51,380 nt of DNA, from positions 1-51,380 of the forward strand of contig NZ_JAMWZS010000018.1 in NCBI RefSeq assembly GCF_024282095.1, written 5' to 3'. Of the stretch, positions 27,861 to 36,916 are shown piece after piece. The stretch comes from Nitrosomonas sp. (lineage in GTDB: Bacteria; Pseudomonadota; Gammaproteobacteria; Burkholderiales; Nitrosomonadaceae). The notes under the pieces are model-generated. The model did not search any database. It worked only from the letters and a program-made list of their open reading frames with translations, and was not told the origin of the DNA. The first letter of the stretch is position 1. Each line of letters starts with the position of its first letter. The translations under genes were made by a program, and so were the position numbers.

Positions 27861-27998
27861 AACAGGTCGTTCCAAAACGTTCTCGAGGTAACCGATACAA
27901 GGCAAAATGGGCGAAGAAGCGCAGTTTATGTGTGATTAATCAGCGTTTCGAGCCTGTTCTTGACACCGTAGCGGCAACGCAGATGGTTTTAACGCCTG
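27861..27998. repeat. Candidate dispersed non-coding element
   Basis: The stretch between the regulator gene and the RimK-like gene starts with AACAGGTCG...AAAACG and closes with CGTTTCGAGCCTGTT, which is an imperfect inverted match. A core (GGGCGAAGAAGCGCAGTTTA) and an ending TTTTAACGCCTGCTA follow. The style resembles intergenic repeats scattered in betaproteobacterial genomes. This is from memory of pattern, and only one copy is in the window. Confidence 0.3.
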
Positions 27999-29000
27999 CT
28001 AAGGATCGGGATCATCGGAGCGCGTATGCTGCGGGCGAGGTGAGTGGATGATTGAGTCTACTGAGAATTGTTTTTTGCTGAATGCTGCGCGTATTTGCGG
28101 ATCCGGATCTACAGTTTTGAGTGCTTCTATGACGGCAACCCGCGGTGCCAGGCCGGCGTAATTGGCTACTTGAATGGAGAGTCCGGGGCGCGCATTGAGT
28201 TCAATGATCATCGGACCCTGATCTCTGTCCAGCACCAGATCCGCGCCCAAATATCCCAAGCCGGTCATCTCATAACAGGCAGCAGCCAAGTGTAATAATT
28301 TATCCCAATGTGGAATGACTAATTCCGAGAAAGTTTTGCGCGTATCCGGGTGGTGCAAAACCGTTTCGCCGTACTGCACAGCATGTAATGCGCGGCCCGT
28401 TCCGATGTCGATCCCGACACCTACCGCGCCTTGGTGCAGGTTGGCTTTGCCGTCGGAAGCATGGGTTGTGAGCCGCAACATTGCCATGATGGGATAGCCA
28501 CGAAAAACGATAATGCGGATATCGGGAATGCCTTCATAACTATAGTCGGAGAAAACCGGATCCAGCTGTATCAGCGACTCAATCATGACGGTGTCAGGCT
28601 TGCCGCCCAAGCTGTGGAGGCCGCTCAGAATATTGGAAACATGCCGTTCGATATCCGCTAACTGTATGGCATCGCCGCTGGGTTTGAAATAGAGATTATG
28701 ATCATGTTTGGTAATCACCAGGATGCCTTTGCCGCCACTGCCTTTGACCGGTTTTATGACAAACTGGTCATACGGACGGAGTATTTCTTTAAGCAGCTTG
28801 ACATCATGCTGATATTGCACCGTACCGAGCAGTTTGGGTACCGTAATCCCGGCCTGTTGTGCCAGTAGTTTGGTTTTTAGTTTGTCATCGACGAGTGGAT
28901 ATAAATGGCGTGGGTTATAGCGCGAAATCAAACCAAAGTTTCTCTGATTCATCCCGATGATGCCAAAGCTTCTGAGTTTCTTAGCGCTTGCCAGAAACAT
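27999..29000 (-). CDS. RimK-like ATP-grasp ligase (alpha-L-glutamate ligase-like)
   Basis: This 333-aa ATP-grasp enzyme is related to RimK, which adds glutamate residues to ribosomal protein S6. Visible elements are the nucleotide-binding QFVIKPVKGSGGKGILVI loop near 95-115, DIRIIVFRG in the central domain, and the metal-binding end LGYLGADLVLD...IIELNARPGLSIQ. It is the last gene of a three-gene unit and overlaps the transglutaminase-like gene by 20 bases. The same trio (ligase, inactive transglutaminase with 7TM domain, zinc-protease-like protein) recurs in proteobacteria. The peptide it extends is unknown. Confidence 0.85.
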   Translation of the reverse strand: MFLASAKKLRSFGIIGMNQRNFGLISRYNPRHLYPLVDDKLKTKLLAQQAGITVPKLLGTVQYQHDVKLLKEILRPYDQFVIKPVKGSGGKGILVITKHDHNLYFKPSGDAIQLADIERHVSNILSGLHSLGGKPDTVMIESLIQLDPVFSDYSYEGIPDIRIIVFRGYPIMAMLRLTTHASDGKANLHQGAVGVGIDIGTGRALHAVQYGETVLHHPDTRKTFSELVIPHWDKLLHLAAACYEMTGLGYLGADLVLDRDQGPMIIELNARPGLSIQVANYAGLAPRVAVIEALKTVDPDPQIRAAFSKKQFSVDSIIHSPRPQHTRSDDPDP

Positions 29001-30531
29001 TGCGTCTTTCCAGAGAATGGAAACGATACAACTCGGATAACCGGTAGCCGGTATATTGTCCGAGGATCAGGATGAGCGCCAGATTAACCAGCATCAATTC
29101 GGGAAAATTAAACGTCAAATATTCAATCGTTCGATTGGTCATAAACAAATAGGCAATTATTGCCGTCAACAGGCTGCCGCCACCCTGGATAAAAACCTCT
29201 CTGGGGCCGTCTTCTTCCCACAGCACCGACATGCGCTCAATGGTCCATGACAAAATGATCATGGGGAAGAAAGTCACCGTCATCGCTTGATCGAGTCCCA
29301 GCTTGTTACTGATGATACTAATACCTGCCATAATCGCAATCACCACGATGATCACGGCTGAAATGCGCGCGACAAATAATAAGTTGAGGCGTGATAAGTA
29401 AGATCGAATCAGTAATCCTGTTCCAACGACGGTCAGAAAAATGACGATGCCGGTCAGCAAAGTGGTTTGTATCAGCGCTAAGGCAATCAGAATGGGCATG
29501 AAGGTGCCGGAAGTTCGTAGGCCGACCAGCAGGCGCATGATGACCACAATCAATGCACCGATCGGTAATAACAGAATCATTTTGAAAGCACTCTGTTGTT
29601 CAATCGGAAGACTGTAGATCGAAAAATCGATGATACCGGCCTGTTTGTTCATGCTGTCACGTACTACCAGATTTCTCGTCGACTGGAAATTCTTAATGAT
29701 GGAAAACGATATCTGCGAGTGCTTGCCACCGACGACATCCAGTAACGATTGGTCGCCGCGCTGCCACAGCAGAAGATTCTCGGGTTTCCCGCTTTCTCCG
29801 GTGTTTTGGTTGAATAAGCGCCATTGACCGCCCAAATAGACTTCCACAAAATTGGTCAGCGATTGTCTGCGCCGACCATCTTCCAGATACAGTCCGCGCA
29901 CAATGCGTGCGCTGATGCCTTCCAATGCCAGTAAATTAATAATCAGATGGGTTTTATAATCTTCGCTGGATTGCTCATTGAGCAACAAACTTTGATTCTG
30001 ACTGGGCGCATTGGAATTTAATGTCGCGATCAATTCACGCGTAAATATTTCAGTATTGGCTGATTTACTGCGTACTTGATCGAGTAATGTCGTTGCGGCG
30101 GTTTTTAGAACTTCATCAAACTCAGGCTTTCCCGGTTCCGCGGGAAGGTCTGCGGCAACGGTAGGAAGGGCGATTGGGTCTGTTTCATAAATGCGCGCGC
30201 GATAATAGGCCGTTTGCCGACCGGTTGCGGAGCGTTTACTCCATTGCGCACGGCGTCCTGTCGGGGTGGCCAATTCGCTAAACCCGTAATCAGGTGAAGC
30301 GAAATCTTCTTCTATGATGACGATATTGGGAGTTTGCGGGGGCAGAGCGAAGGAAACGATAACGGGATCACCGCGTGCGACAAAATCGATCTTGGCTTCA
30401 ATGGTCCAGACGGGTTTCTTGTCATCCGGTAATAATGGAAATCCCAGCGCGAAGTGCTTATATAAAATTAAACCTATTCCCAGTCCCATGATCAGGACAA
30501 CTAGAAAATAGAGTCTAAGTTTTGCATGCAT
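28981..30531 (-). CDS. Inactive transglutaminase-like membrane protein with 7TM domain
   Basis: The 516-aa protein has an N-terminal anchor (about 7-27). A large periplasmic part follows (about 30-300), containing a transglutaminase-like segment (LLLNEQSSEDYKTHLIINLLALEGISARIV) in which the usual catalytic Cys is not seen. The C-terminal half has about seven hydrophobic segments. This fits the family named inactive transglutaminase with 7TM domain (UUP1). The start codon overlaps the stop of the upstream gene (TAATG), so translation is coupled. It probably recognises a periplasmic peptide for the partner ligase and protease; this is inferred. Confidence 0.83.
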   Translation of the reverse strand: MHAKLRLYFLVVLIMGLGIGLILYKHFALGFPLLPDDKKPVWTIEAKIDFVARGDPVIVSFALPPQTPNIVIIEEDFASPDYGFSELATPTGRRAQWSKRSATGRQTAYYRARIYETDPIALPTVAADLPAEPGKPEFDEVLKTAATTLLDQVRSKSANTEIFTRELIATLNSNAPSQNQSLLLNEQSSEDYKTHLIINLLALEGISARIVRGLYLEDGRRRQSLTNFVEVYLGGQWRLFNQNTGESGKPENLLLWQRGDQSLLDVVGGKHSQISFSIIKNFQSTRNLVVRDSMNKQAGIIDFSIYSLPIEQQSAFKMILLLPIGALIVVIMRLLVGLRTSGTFMPILIALALIQTTLLTGIVIFLTVVGTGLLIRSYLSRLNLLFVARISAVIIVVIAIMAGISIISNKLGLDQAMTVTFFPMIILSWTIERMSVLWEEDGPREVFIQGGGSLLTAIIAYLFMTNRTIEYLTFNFPELMLVNLALILILGQYTGYRLSELYRFHSLERRNVSGKR

Positions 30532-31292
30532 TATTTTTTACCGGCTGTTCCCGGGTTATCAGTTTTGACGGTGGTATATTTTTTACTCACATCCACGATG
30601 GCGAGATCTTGTAACAAGTTGCGTCCTATCAACACTTGATGCTTAAACCGGCTGCGATTTTCCAGCGTGAAATTGATTTGTTCATCAAGATCGGCGAGTA
30701 CAACGCGCATGCGCACTACCGGACGTCGTTGCGATTCCCTGTTGCCAAGCTCCTTGACGCGAACATAACGACGCAAACGCCGGGTCAATTCGATTTTTTC
30801 CTTAGTTTCCGGGTGAAGCATACTAAATTTTACAAAAGGTTTGCCATCACGTTCAAATTCAACAATATCCAGAGCGTTCAACGATGAGGTTTGCGCCCCG
30901 GTATCGATGCGTGCGCTGAATTCCAGACCGGGCGGATCAAGATAGACAGACTCTAGCCCACCCAATATTGTTTTGGTATCCGTTTTTGCGGACGCCCCTT
31001 GCTTAGGTGCGCCAGCACTGCCAGCGTCGCACGAACAGGCATTGCGTTTGTCTGCATCTGAATTTTCTTGCGTTCCGGGGAGTTTATCAGATGGATGCTT
31101 TTCCAAGGATTTTCTTTGCTCAACCAGCTCGGCAAACAAGGTAACCAGCTCGGATTCCCTGGCATTGATACGCGCTTCGCGTTCCGACAATTTGTCTGCC
31201 TGCGGATTGCATGCCGACAGCATAAGCAGCGCAAACGTGATGACCGGATAGTTGCGGTAAATTTTAGCAAGCGGTGAATGAGCAATTCTCAT
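30531..31292 (-). CDS. Retropepsin-like lipoprotein (family annotated as ATP-dependent zinc protease, RimB-like)
   Basis: From the chosen start at 31292 the 253-aa product has a lipoprotein signal (LMLSAC). A charged helical stretch with a SEREARINARESELVTL pattern follows, then a Cys/Ser-rich linker. The C-terminal domain carries ARIDTGAQTSSLNA, whose DTGA is the active-site signature of pepsin/retropepsin aspartic proteases. PF05618 is labelled zinc protease, but this motif fits an aspartic fold better. In-frame starts at 31319 and 31331 (GTG) are possible. It is the first gene of the unit with the transglutaminase-like and ATP-grasp genes. Confidence 0.82.
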   Translation of the reverse strand: MRIAHSPLAKIYRNYPVITFALLMLSACNPQADKLSEREARINARESELVTLFAELVEQRKSLEKHPSDKLPGTQENSDADKRNACSCDAGSAGAPKQGASAKTDTKTILGGLESVYLDPPGLEFSARIDTGAQTSSLNALDIVEFERDGKPFVKFSMLHPETKEKIELTRRLRRYVRVKELGNRESQRRPVVRMRVVLADLDEQINFTLENRSRFKHQVLIGRNLLQDLAIVDVSKKYTTVKTDNPGTAGKK

Positions 31293-31408
31293 ATTGGTTT
31301 TATTGTTGATTCTTGGCATGGATGATATCACTGCAATGTTACATGGATACGGTTTGCGTGACTCAGTGACTGCGCGCGATTCGGTAATTCCACGTATTCA
31401 GTGTGGCG

Positions 31409-31813
31409 CTAGGGATTATCGAGGTGTATGGACAGGGTTTGATTTTTGTAAGTGCAGGCATACCGATGAATTTCCAGACAGTGCGACGTAATGATGGCTT
31501 GATAACTGCCGGGTTTTTCATTGCGGGTATCAAACTTGAAGTCAAAACGGCCATTGGCATCACTCGGGTAAGACTGATCAACAGCGACGGTGCCATCCGG
31601 CCGCGTCAGTTTAAAATTGAGCAATACATCGGGAGCCGGCTGGGCATTGTATTCGACCCATCCCTGCAGCACGATGGTTTCCCCAACGGTATAGTGTGTT
31701 TTAGGATTTTCAACAATCGGTTGTGAGATATGCGTTGCCAACGCATCGCTGATGAAACCGGCTGAGGCTATCAACCATACGAATGCGAGCAAACAGGTTT
31801 TTTGGAAGGTCAT
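31409..31813 (-). CDS. Secreted Ig-like domain protein (unknown function)
   Basis: This 134-aa protein starts MTFQKTCLLAF with a signal peptide ending near SDALA. The mature part (about 105 aa) reads as one beta-sandwich of the macroglobulin/Big type: YTVGETIVLQGWVEYN, LLNFKLTRPDGT, GRFDFKFDTR, GSYQAIITS. Two Cys in the C-terminal segment could form a disulfide. The frame is open 42 codons further upstream but without a signal peptide at its start. Function is unknown; it may be a periplasmic or surface binding module. Confidence 0.65.
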   Translation of the reverse strand: MTFQKTCLLAFVWLIASAGFISDALATHISQPIVENPKTHYTVGETIVLQGWVEYNAQPAPDVLLNFKLTRPDGTVAVDQSYPSDANGRFDFKFDTRNEKPGSYQAIITSHCLEIHRYACTYKNQTLSIHLDNP

Positions 31814-31883
31814 AATAGATTCTGTTAAAAATGAGTAATTGTTTTTTATGAAATAATTAGAGATCCATCCTGAAATGGATTGG

Positions 31884-33656
31884 TTATTTCTTGGGTAGAA
31901 AGAGATCGGTAATCGTTCCTTCAGCCATTTCGGCCGCAAATAAAACCGTTTCCGACAATGTCGGATGCGGGTGGATGGTCAGGCTGATATCCTGCATGTC
32001 CGCACCCATCTCCAATGCCAGTACCGTTCCGGCTATCAGTTCGCCGGCGTTAATACCCACCATGCCGGCGCCCAGGATACGGCGGGTATTTTTATCCAGC
32101 AGCAGTTGCGTCATGCCTTCTTCACGCGCCATCGATATTGCACGGCCGCTGGCAGCCCAAGGGAAGCTGGTTTTCTCAAAATCGATGCCTTGCTTGATTG
32201 CTTCTCTCTCGGTCAAGCCCATCCAGGCGATTTCAGGATCGGTATAGGCAACGGCAGGAATCGTGCGTGCATCGAAAACGGCTTTATGTCCGGCAATCAC
32301 CTCGGCGGCCAGTTTGCCTTCATACGTGGCTTTATGCGCCAGCATCGGTTCACCCACGATATCGCCGATCGCAAAAATATGCGGCAAGTTGGTGCGCATC
32401 TGCTGATCGACCGGAATAAAGCCGCGTTCGTTGACTTGGATGCCGATTTCTTCCGCTCCGATTGTGCGTCCATTCGGGCGGCGCCCAACGGCCATTAAAA
32501 TGCGATCGTAGGTCTGCGGTTGCGGCGCATTGTCGCCTTCAAATGTTACGGTAAGTCCGGACTTGCCGGCTTCAATCCGGGTCACCTTGGTTTTTAGATA
32601 AATCGCTTGGTAGCGTTTCTTGATACGGCGCTGCAATGGTTTGACCAGATCCGCGTCAGCGCCGGGGATCAGTTGATCCATCCATTCCACCACGCTGATT
32701 TTGCTGCCCAGCGCCGAATAAACCGTCGCCATTTCCAGGCCGATAATGCCGCCGCCGATAATCAGCATATGCTGCGGCACATCTTGCAGTTCAAGTGCTC
32801 CGGTGGAATCGATCAAACGTGGATCATCATACGGAAAACCGGGAATGCGGGTGACGCTGGAACCGGCTGCGATGATGCAGTTGTCAAAGGAAATCGTTTT
32901 GACTCCCGTGGCTGTTTCCACCTGAATCAGGTGCGGCGTGAGAAATTTTCCGGTACCGTGAACGACTTCCACTTTACGCTGTTTGGCCAGCGCTTTCAGT
33001 CCTTTGGTCAGCTTGCTGATGACGGATTCCTTCCAGGTGCGCAGCTTGTCGATATCGACCTGCGGTTTGCCGAAAACGATGCCGTGCGCTTCCACCTCTT
33101 CCGCTTCTGTGATCACTTTAGCCGCATGCAGCAAAGCCTTGGACGGAATACAGCCAACATTCAGGCACACACCGCCGAGCGTGGCATAGCGTTCGATCAA
33201 GACCACCTTTTTGCCCAGATCAGCGGCGCGGAAAGCCGCGGTATATCCTCCGGGTCCCGCGCCGAGCACCACCACATCGGCGTGAATATCGCCTGGAGCA
33301 ACAGGTTGTGATGGTGCTGACGCTGGCGTTGATGGTGAGACGGCGGCTGTTGTGGTCGTTGTTTCTTCGTTGGCTCCGGTTGTTATCTCAGCGCTTGCCG
33401 GTGCTGCGGATTGTTCGGTCAGTGCCAGAGTCAGAACGGCTGAGCCCTCGGAGACCTTGTCGCCCACTTTGACGTTGATTGCTTTGATCACCCCGGCCTG
33501 TGGCGAAGGTACCTCGATTGAAGCTTTGTCAGTTTCCAGCGTGATGAGCGAAGCTTCCTTGGCAACGGTATCGCCGGGAGCAACCAGTACTTCGATGACA
33601 GGAACGTCTTTGAAATCACCAATATCGGGAATTCTTATTTCAATCACTTGCGTCAT
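31884..33656 (-). CDS. lpdA: Dihydrolipoyl dehydrogenase with N-terminal lipoyl domain (E3)
   Basis: This 590-aa flavoprotein re-oxidises dihydrolipoamide with NAD+, as the E3 subunit of 2-oxoacid dehydrogenase complexes. Residues 1-80 form a lipoyl domain with the acceptor Lys44 (ETDKAS). A Thr/Pro/Ala-rich linker follows (about 85-122). The catalytic core has the FAD motif LGAGPGGY, redox Cys164 and Cys169 (GGVCLNVGC) and the C-terminal HPHPTLSE. Lipoyl-E3 fusions are usual in betaproteobacterial pyruvate dehydrogenase operons, but aceE and aceF are not beside this copy. ATG 33656 is favoured over 33689 because it starts directly at the lipoyl domain. Confidence 0.93.
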   Translation of the reverse strand: MTQVIEIRIPDIGDFKDVPVIEVLVAPGDTVAKEASLITLETDKASIEVPSPQAGVIKAINVKVGDKVSEGSAVLTLALTEQSAAPASAEITTGANEETTTTTAAVSPSTPASAPSQPVAPGDIHADVVVLGAGPGGYTAAFRAADLGKKVVLIERYATLGGVCLNVGCIPSKALLHAAKVITEAEEVEAHGIVFGKPQVDIDKLRTWKESVISKLTKGLKALAKQRKVEVVHGTGKFLTPHLIQVETATGVKTISFDNCIIAAGSSVTRIPGFPYDDPRLIDSTGALELQDVPQHMLIIGGGIIGLEMATVYSALGSKISVVEWMDQLIPGADADLVKPLQRRIKKRYQAIYLKTKVTRIEAGKSGLTVTFEGDNAPQPQTYDRILMAVGRRPNGRTIGAEEIGIQVNERGFIPVDQQMRTNLPHIFAIGDIVGEPMLAHKATYEGKLAAEVIAGHKAVFDARTIPAVAYTDPEIAWMGLTEREAIKQGIDFEKTSFPWAASGRAISMAREEGMTQLLLDKNTRRILGAGMVGINAGELIAGTVLALEMGADMQDISLTIHPHPTLSETVLFAAEMAEGTITDLFLPKK

Positions 33657-33715
33657 GGCAGTCTTCTCGGCGGATAGAGTGTCGAGCACTCATTTCTATC
33701 AATAAAATGTGTGGT

Positions 33716-34981
33716 TTATTGCCTCAATTGGCCATCGCCCAGCACGATAAATTTCTGGCTGGTCAATCCTTCCAGACCGACCGGGCCGCGTGCATGGATT
33801 TTATCCGTGGAAATACCGATTTCAGCACCCAATCCATATTCAAATCCATCCGCAAAACGGGTGGTGGTATTGACCATGACCGAACTGGAATCCACTTCGC
33901 GCAGGAAACGACGCGCACGCGAATAGTTTTCGGTGACAATTGCATCAGTATGTTGCGAGCCGTATTTGGTAATGTGATCAATCGCCTGATCCAGCCCATC
34001 GACAATGCGAATGCTTAGAATCGGCGCCAGATATTCCTCATACCAATCCTGTTCGGTGGCTTCATGCATCTGTGGAATAATGCTACGAGCTACCGCATCT
34101 CCGCGTAATTCAACGCCTTTATCGAAATAAATCTTGCAAAGTGGAGGCAGAATCCTTTGAGCAATACCTTCATGGATCAGCAAGGTTTCCATTGTGTTAC
34201 AGGTGCCGTAACGCTGGGTTTTGGCGTTGTCGGCAATTTTAACGGCCTTATCGAAATCCGCCTGATCGTCAATGTATACATGACATACGCCGTCCAGATG
34301 CTTAATCACCGGAATACGCGCTTCATTGGCGATGCGTTCGATCAGACCCTTGCCGCCGCGGGGCACAATCACATCGACGAAATCCTTCATTGTGATCAAC
34401 TCACCGACTGCCGCGCGATCGGTGGTTTCTATCACCTGCACTGCTGTTTCCGGCAAGCCAGCCAACCGCAATCCCTCTTTCACGCACGCGGCAATCGCCT
34501 GATTACTGTAAATCGCTTCCGAACCACCGCGCAAAATGGCTGCATTGCCAGCTTTCAGGCACAAACCCGCGGCATCGGCCGTCACATTCGGGCGCGCTTC
34601 ATAAATAATGCCAATGACACCCAAAGGTACGCGCATTTTTCCCACCTGGATGCCGGATGGGCGATAACTCAATCCGCTGATCTCGCCCACCGGATCCGCT
34701 AGCGCCGCGATCTGCAACAAACCTTCCACCATCGTCACTACACCTTTCGCCGACAATGTCAGGCGGTCGATCATCGAAGCTTCCAGGCCTTTGGCGCGGG
34801 CATTCTCCAAATCTTTGGCGTTGGCGGCTAACAATAATAATTCATCGCGTCGGATAGCATTTGCCATTGCATGTAGCGCATGGTTCTTGGCTGCTGTATC
34901 CGCTTTTGCAATCAAACGCGATGCCGTACGTGCTTCCTGGCCGACGGATTGCATATAACTTTTAATATCTGTGATGTCCAT
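33716..34981 (-). CDS. proA: Gamma-glutamyl phosphate reductase ProA
   Basis: This 421-aa enzyme reduces gamma-glutamyl phosphate to glutamate semialdehyde with NADPH, the second step of proline synthesis. It has the aldehyde dehydrogenase fold with the conserved [14 protein letters not shown] near the cofactor pocket and the catalytic Cys in [12 protein letters not shown] near 256. Length matches the family. No proB is adjacent. It lies 59 bases upstream of lpdA on the same strand and could share a transcript with it. Confidence 0.95.
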   Translation of the reverse strand: MDITDIKSYMQSVGQEARTASRLIAKADTAAKNHALHAMANAIRRDELLLLAANAKDLENARAKGLEASMIDRLTLSAKGVVTMVEGLLQIAALADPVGEISGLSYRPSGIQVGKMRVPLGVIGIIYEARPNVTADAAGLCLKAGNAAILRGGSEAIYSNQAIAACVKEGLRLAGLPETAVQVIETTDRAAVGELITMKDFVDVIVPRGGKGLIERIANEARIPVIKHLDGVCHVYIDDQADFDKAVKIADNAKTQRYGTCNTMETLLIHEGIAQRILPPLCKIYFDKGVELRGDAVARSIIPQMHEATEQDWYEEYLAPILSIRIVDGLDQAIDHITKYGSQHTDAIVTENYSRARRFLREVDSSSVMVNTTTRFADGFEYGLGAEIGISTDKIHARGPVGLEGLTSQKFIVLGDGQLRQ

Positions 34982-35297
34982 AGATTGAGTTTTATTTGGG
35001 AATCGGTATTAATCTGATAATAGGCTGGAATTATAGTACATGATAAGAAGTTTTATTGCATGCAGCAGCAGGTATGACGAATTACAATATTTTTTATAGC
35101 TTGAATCCGCCCGGTATACGTCTTCCCAAAGAGAAATTTTTTAGTACAACGATGCTGCATAAAAAACAAGATAGACAGGGCAAGAAATAGCTGTTATTAC
35201 CTGCTTTGATCCTTAAATGATAGCCGATGCCCTTAGCGTAACCTGGAAGCTGTGGATGTGAACCCGATTTGGGTTAAATCAAGTGAAGGGGGATATT
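34982..35297. other. Divergent intergenic region
   Basis: These 316 bases between proA and the HDOD remnant hold no gene. A short inverted repeat AACCC-gattt-GGGTT at 35261-35275 lies just before the AGGGGG ribosome binding site of the HDOD frame. Nothing else is supported. Confidence 0.5.
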
Positions 35298-35701
35298 ATG
35301 GAGAAAAGCGCGCTACTGAGTGTCTTGGCTGACAAAGTGGAGCAAGGAAGATTGATTTTTCCTACTTCAGTCAAAGCAGCGATCAATATCAAAGAGAGAT
35401 TAGAAGATCCCGATTGCAATCTCGATTTCGTGATCCTACTGATTCAAGACGAACCGCTGTTGTCGAAAAAGGTAGTAGCAGTAGCTAATTCCGTTGTGTT
35501 TAATCGCTCAGGAAGGAGAGTCACCAATGTACGCGCAGCGATCACGCTGATCGGCATGCAGACGGTGCGAAATTTAGCCGCAGCCATGGTGGCTCAACAA
35601 CTGGCAGAGTTGCAATCAAAAAGCGAGCGAGTTGCTCAATTATGAAAACACTTCACATACGTGACCGCATTTGCACGAAGCGGCGGGAAGTTTTGAGTTT
35701 C
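35298..35701 (+). pseudogene. HDOD-domain protein remnant
   Basis: ATG 35298 has a good AAGGGGG site. The first 115 residues match the N-terminal half of an HDOD domain: PTSVKAAINIKERL, LIQDEPLLSKKVVAVANS, GRRVTNVRAAITLIGMQTVRNLAAAMVAQQL. Intact HDOD proteins are about 280 aa, but this frame stops at a TGA (35643-35645) after VAQL. Homologues usually continue with LWKH; the next bases read KHFTYVTAFARSGGKF in the same frame before a second stop at about 35701. So a Trp codon became TGA and the 3' half has been lost. HDOD proteins act in signalling; this copy is probably not functional. Confidence 0.75.
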
Positions 35702-35753
35702 TCAGTATTTTATGTCCTTCGACAAACAGTATTCACCTAGCTTCATAGTTTGA

Positions 35754-35811
35754 CCCCAAAACTGGTGTTGGATGTTGATACCAGCTTAACAACCTGACCA
35801 GTTCTTTGGGG
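35754..35811. repeat. Structured inverted-repeat element
   Basis: CCCCAAAACTGGT at 35754-35766 is matched, with one bulge of two bases, by ACCAGTTCTTTGGGG at 35797-35811. Inside lie a nested CTGGT...ACCAG pair and GTTG...CAAC. The whole can fold as a long stem and sits just after the HDOD remnant. It may be the scar of a mobile element or a REP-like sequence; I do not recognise the family. Confidence 0.4.
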
Positions 35812-35948
35812 TGCCACTTTCAGTGTTATGGTGCAGCGAATAACACCTTAACCACCGCCTGCTTCATTCAGTCCGGATTCATATTGACCGGCGTATATTG
35901 ACTCCATCAGAAATCTACTCGGCGCGAACAATTGCAAGGAGAAGTAAG

Positions 35949-36818
35949 ATGGACATCTCAAAAACTCAGCTAATCTTCCAGAAGCTAAATGATATTTATT
36001 CGGAAATATATCCATTGCGGGTATTGTTCTCTTTAAATTTGTGTGGCAATAAAATATGGCTGCTGCCGCTTCTTCTAACAATTTTGTTTCTGAATGGTTG
36101 TAAAACAGTGCCGATTCAGGATAGGAATTTTTCCGAAAGGGGCGGTTTCTGGGAACAAGATGAAAATACAAGTTTCCGTTTTCATCACAACGCCGGTGCT
36201 GACAATGCAGTTATCGGATCTATGTATGCATCGGGAAAAAGCACTTTACTGAATGGCGCTCAAGTAAAAATTTCTGCGAAGCTAAAGAATAATTCGCTCG
36301 TGAGTACGGGTCCTCAAAGCAGTGCGCGCATTGAGTTCAAGGCATCCGATTCAACATGTTTAATACGTGTCGATGAATTTAATTTTGGCAATGCTTACGC
36401 GGATACATCGGATTGCCAGCAAACTATTGAGACCATGCATGCAACGATACAAGCCAAGGACGCTATCCTTCATCTTAATGTTTCGCAGCATCAAACAGAA
36501 GTCACTGTGCTCAGTGGCGTGATAAAGGTTACGCTGCGGGAAAATACAACGCAATCCATTAACGTCAGGGCAGATAGGGAAATTATTATTACGCATGATG
36601 CGATCGGCCGCTCTTATCCTGTTACTCCGGACGAAATCTGGCAGCGCATTCGTTGGAGAGATGATTTCCAACTCTATAAAACAGTCGTTGACTGGGAAAC
36701 AATCATAGCCGGTGTTGTCGTAGGCGTTGTGACCATTGGAATCATAGCCGCTGTGATATTACTCAGCAAAGGTCATGGCGGTAGAGGTCATGGCAGTGGG
36801 TTTCCCAGACATCATTGA
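35949..36818 (+). CDS. FecR-domain-like lipoprotein with C-terminal membrane helix (unknown)
   Basis: ATG 35949 is set by AAGGAG at 35936-35941. The 289-aa protein has a hydrophobic segment ending in a lipobox (LFLNGC). A FecR-like beta region follows (about 100-210: VKISAKLKNNSLVSTGPQS, ARIEFKASDSTCLIRVD, TEVTVLSGVIKVTLRE). Then come a second hydrophobic helix (IIAGVVVGVVTIGIIAAVILL) and a Gly/His-rich tail. Stand-alone FecR-like proteins often sit in the periplasm; the role here is unknown. No sigma factor or TonB receptor gene is nearby, so classical iron signalling is unlikely. Confidence 0.65.
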   Translation: MDISKTQLIFQKLNDIYSEIYPLRVLFSLNLCGNKIWLLPLLLTILFLNGCKTVPIQDRNFSERGGFWEQDENTSFRFHHNAGADNAVIGSMYASGKSTLLNGAQVKISAKLKNNSLVSTGPQSSARIEFKASDSTCLIRVDEFNFGNAYADTSDCQQTIETMHATIQAKDAILHLNVSQHQTEVTVLSGVIKVTLRENTTQSINVRADREIIITHDAIGRSYPVTPDEIWQRIRWRDDFQLYKTVVDWETIIAGVVVGVVTIGIIAAVILLSKGHGGRGHGSGFPRHH

Positions 36819-36883
36819 TTGCGACAATTGAGTGTTTGTTTTCAGATAAGCGTGCCGCAGGGTCGCAGGCGGTGAATTCAATC

Positions 36884-36916
36884 ATTGTGGTGTAAATTGA
36901 GAAACCTGATCCCAAT
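36884..36916. repeat. Short dispersed repeat, copy A
   Basis: ATTGTGGTGTAAATTGAGAA followed by ACCTGATCCCAAT closely resembles copy B at 37799-37834, and its ACCTGA-CCC-AAT core also occurs inverted at 3216-3230. It overlaps the apparent 5' end of the DUF547 gene, which casts doubt on that start. Confidence 0.5.

Noticed and set aside
28981-31292. Graspetide or similar modified-peptide cluster, with the acidic protein at 1004 as precursor
   Set aside because: The ATP-grasp gene belongs to the RimK-like trio and lies 27 kb from the acidic gene; no leader/core pattern is visible.
32607-33311. 234-codon plus-strand frame opposite lpdA
   Set aside because: It lies wholly antisense to a well-conserved gene and its composition (His/Arg/Phe-rich, no domain) is that of a shadow frame.
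154-35701. Reassignment of UGA to Trp, suggested by two TGA-for-Trp sites
   Set aside because: Many intact genes here (cheW excepted) end in TGA at the expected length, for example 12357 and 38200, so UGA is a normal stop.
35740-35900. Insertion sequence end
   Set aside because: The inverted repeats are short and nested, and no transposase fragment is found on either side.
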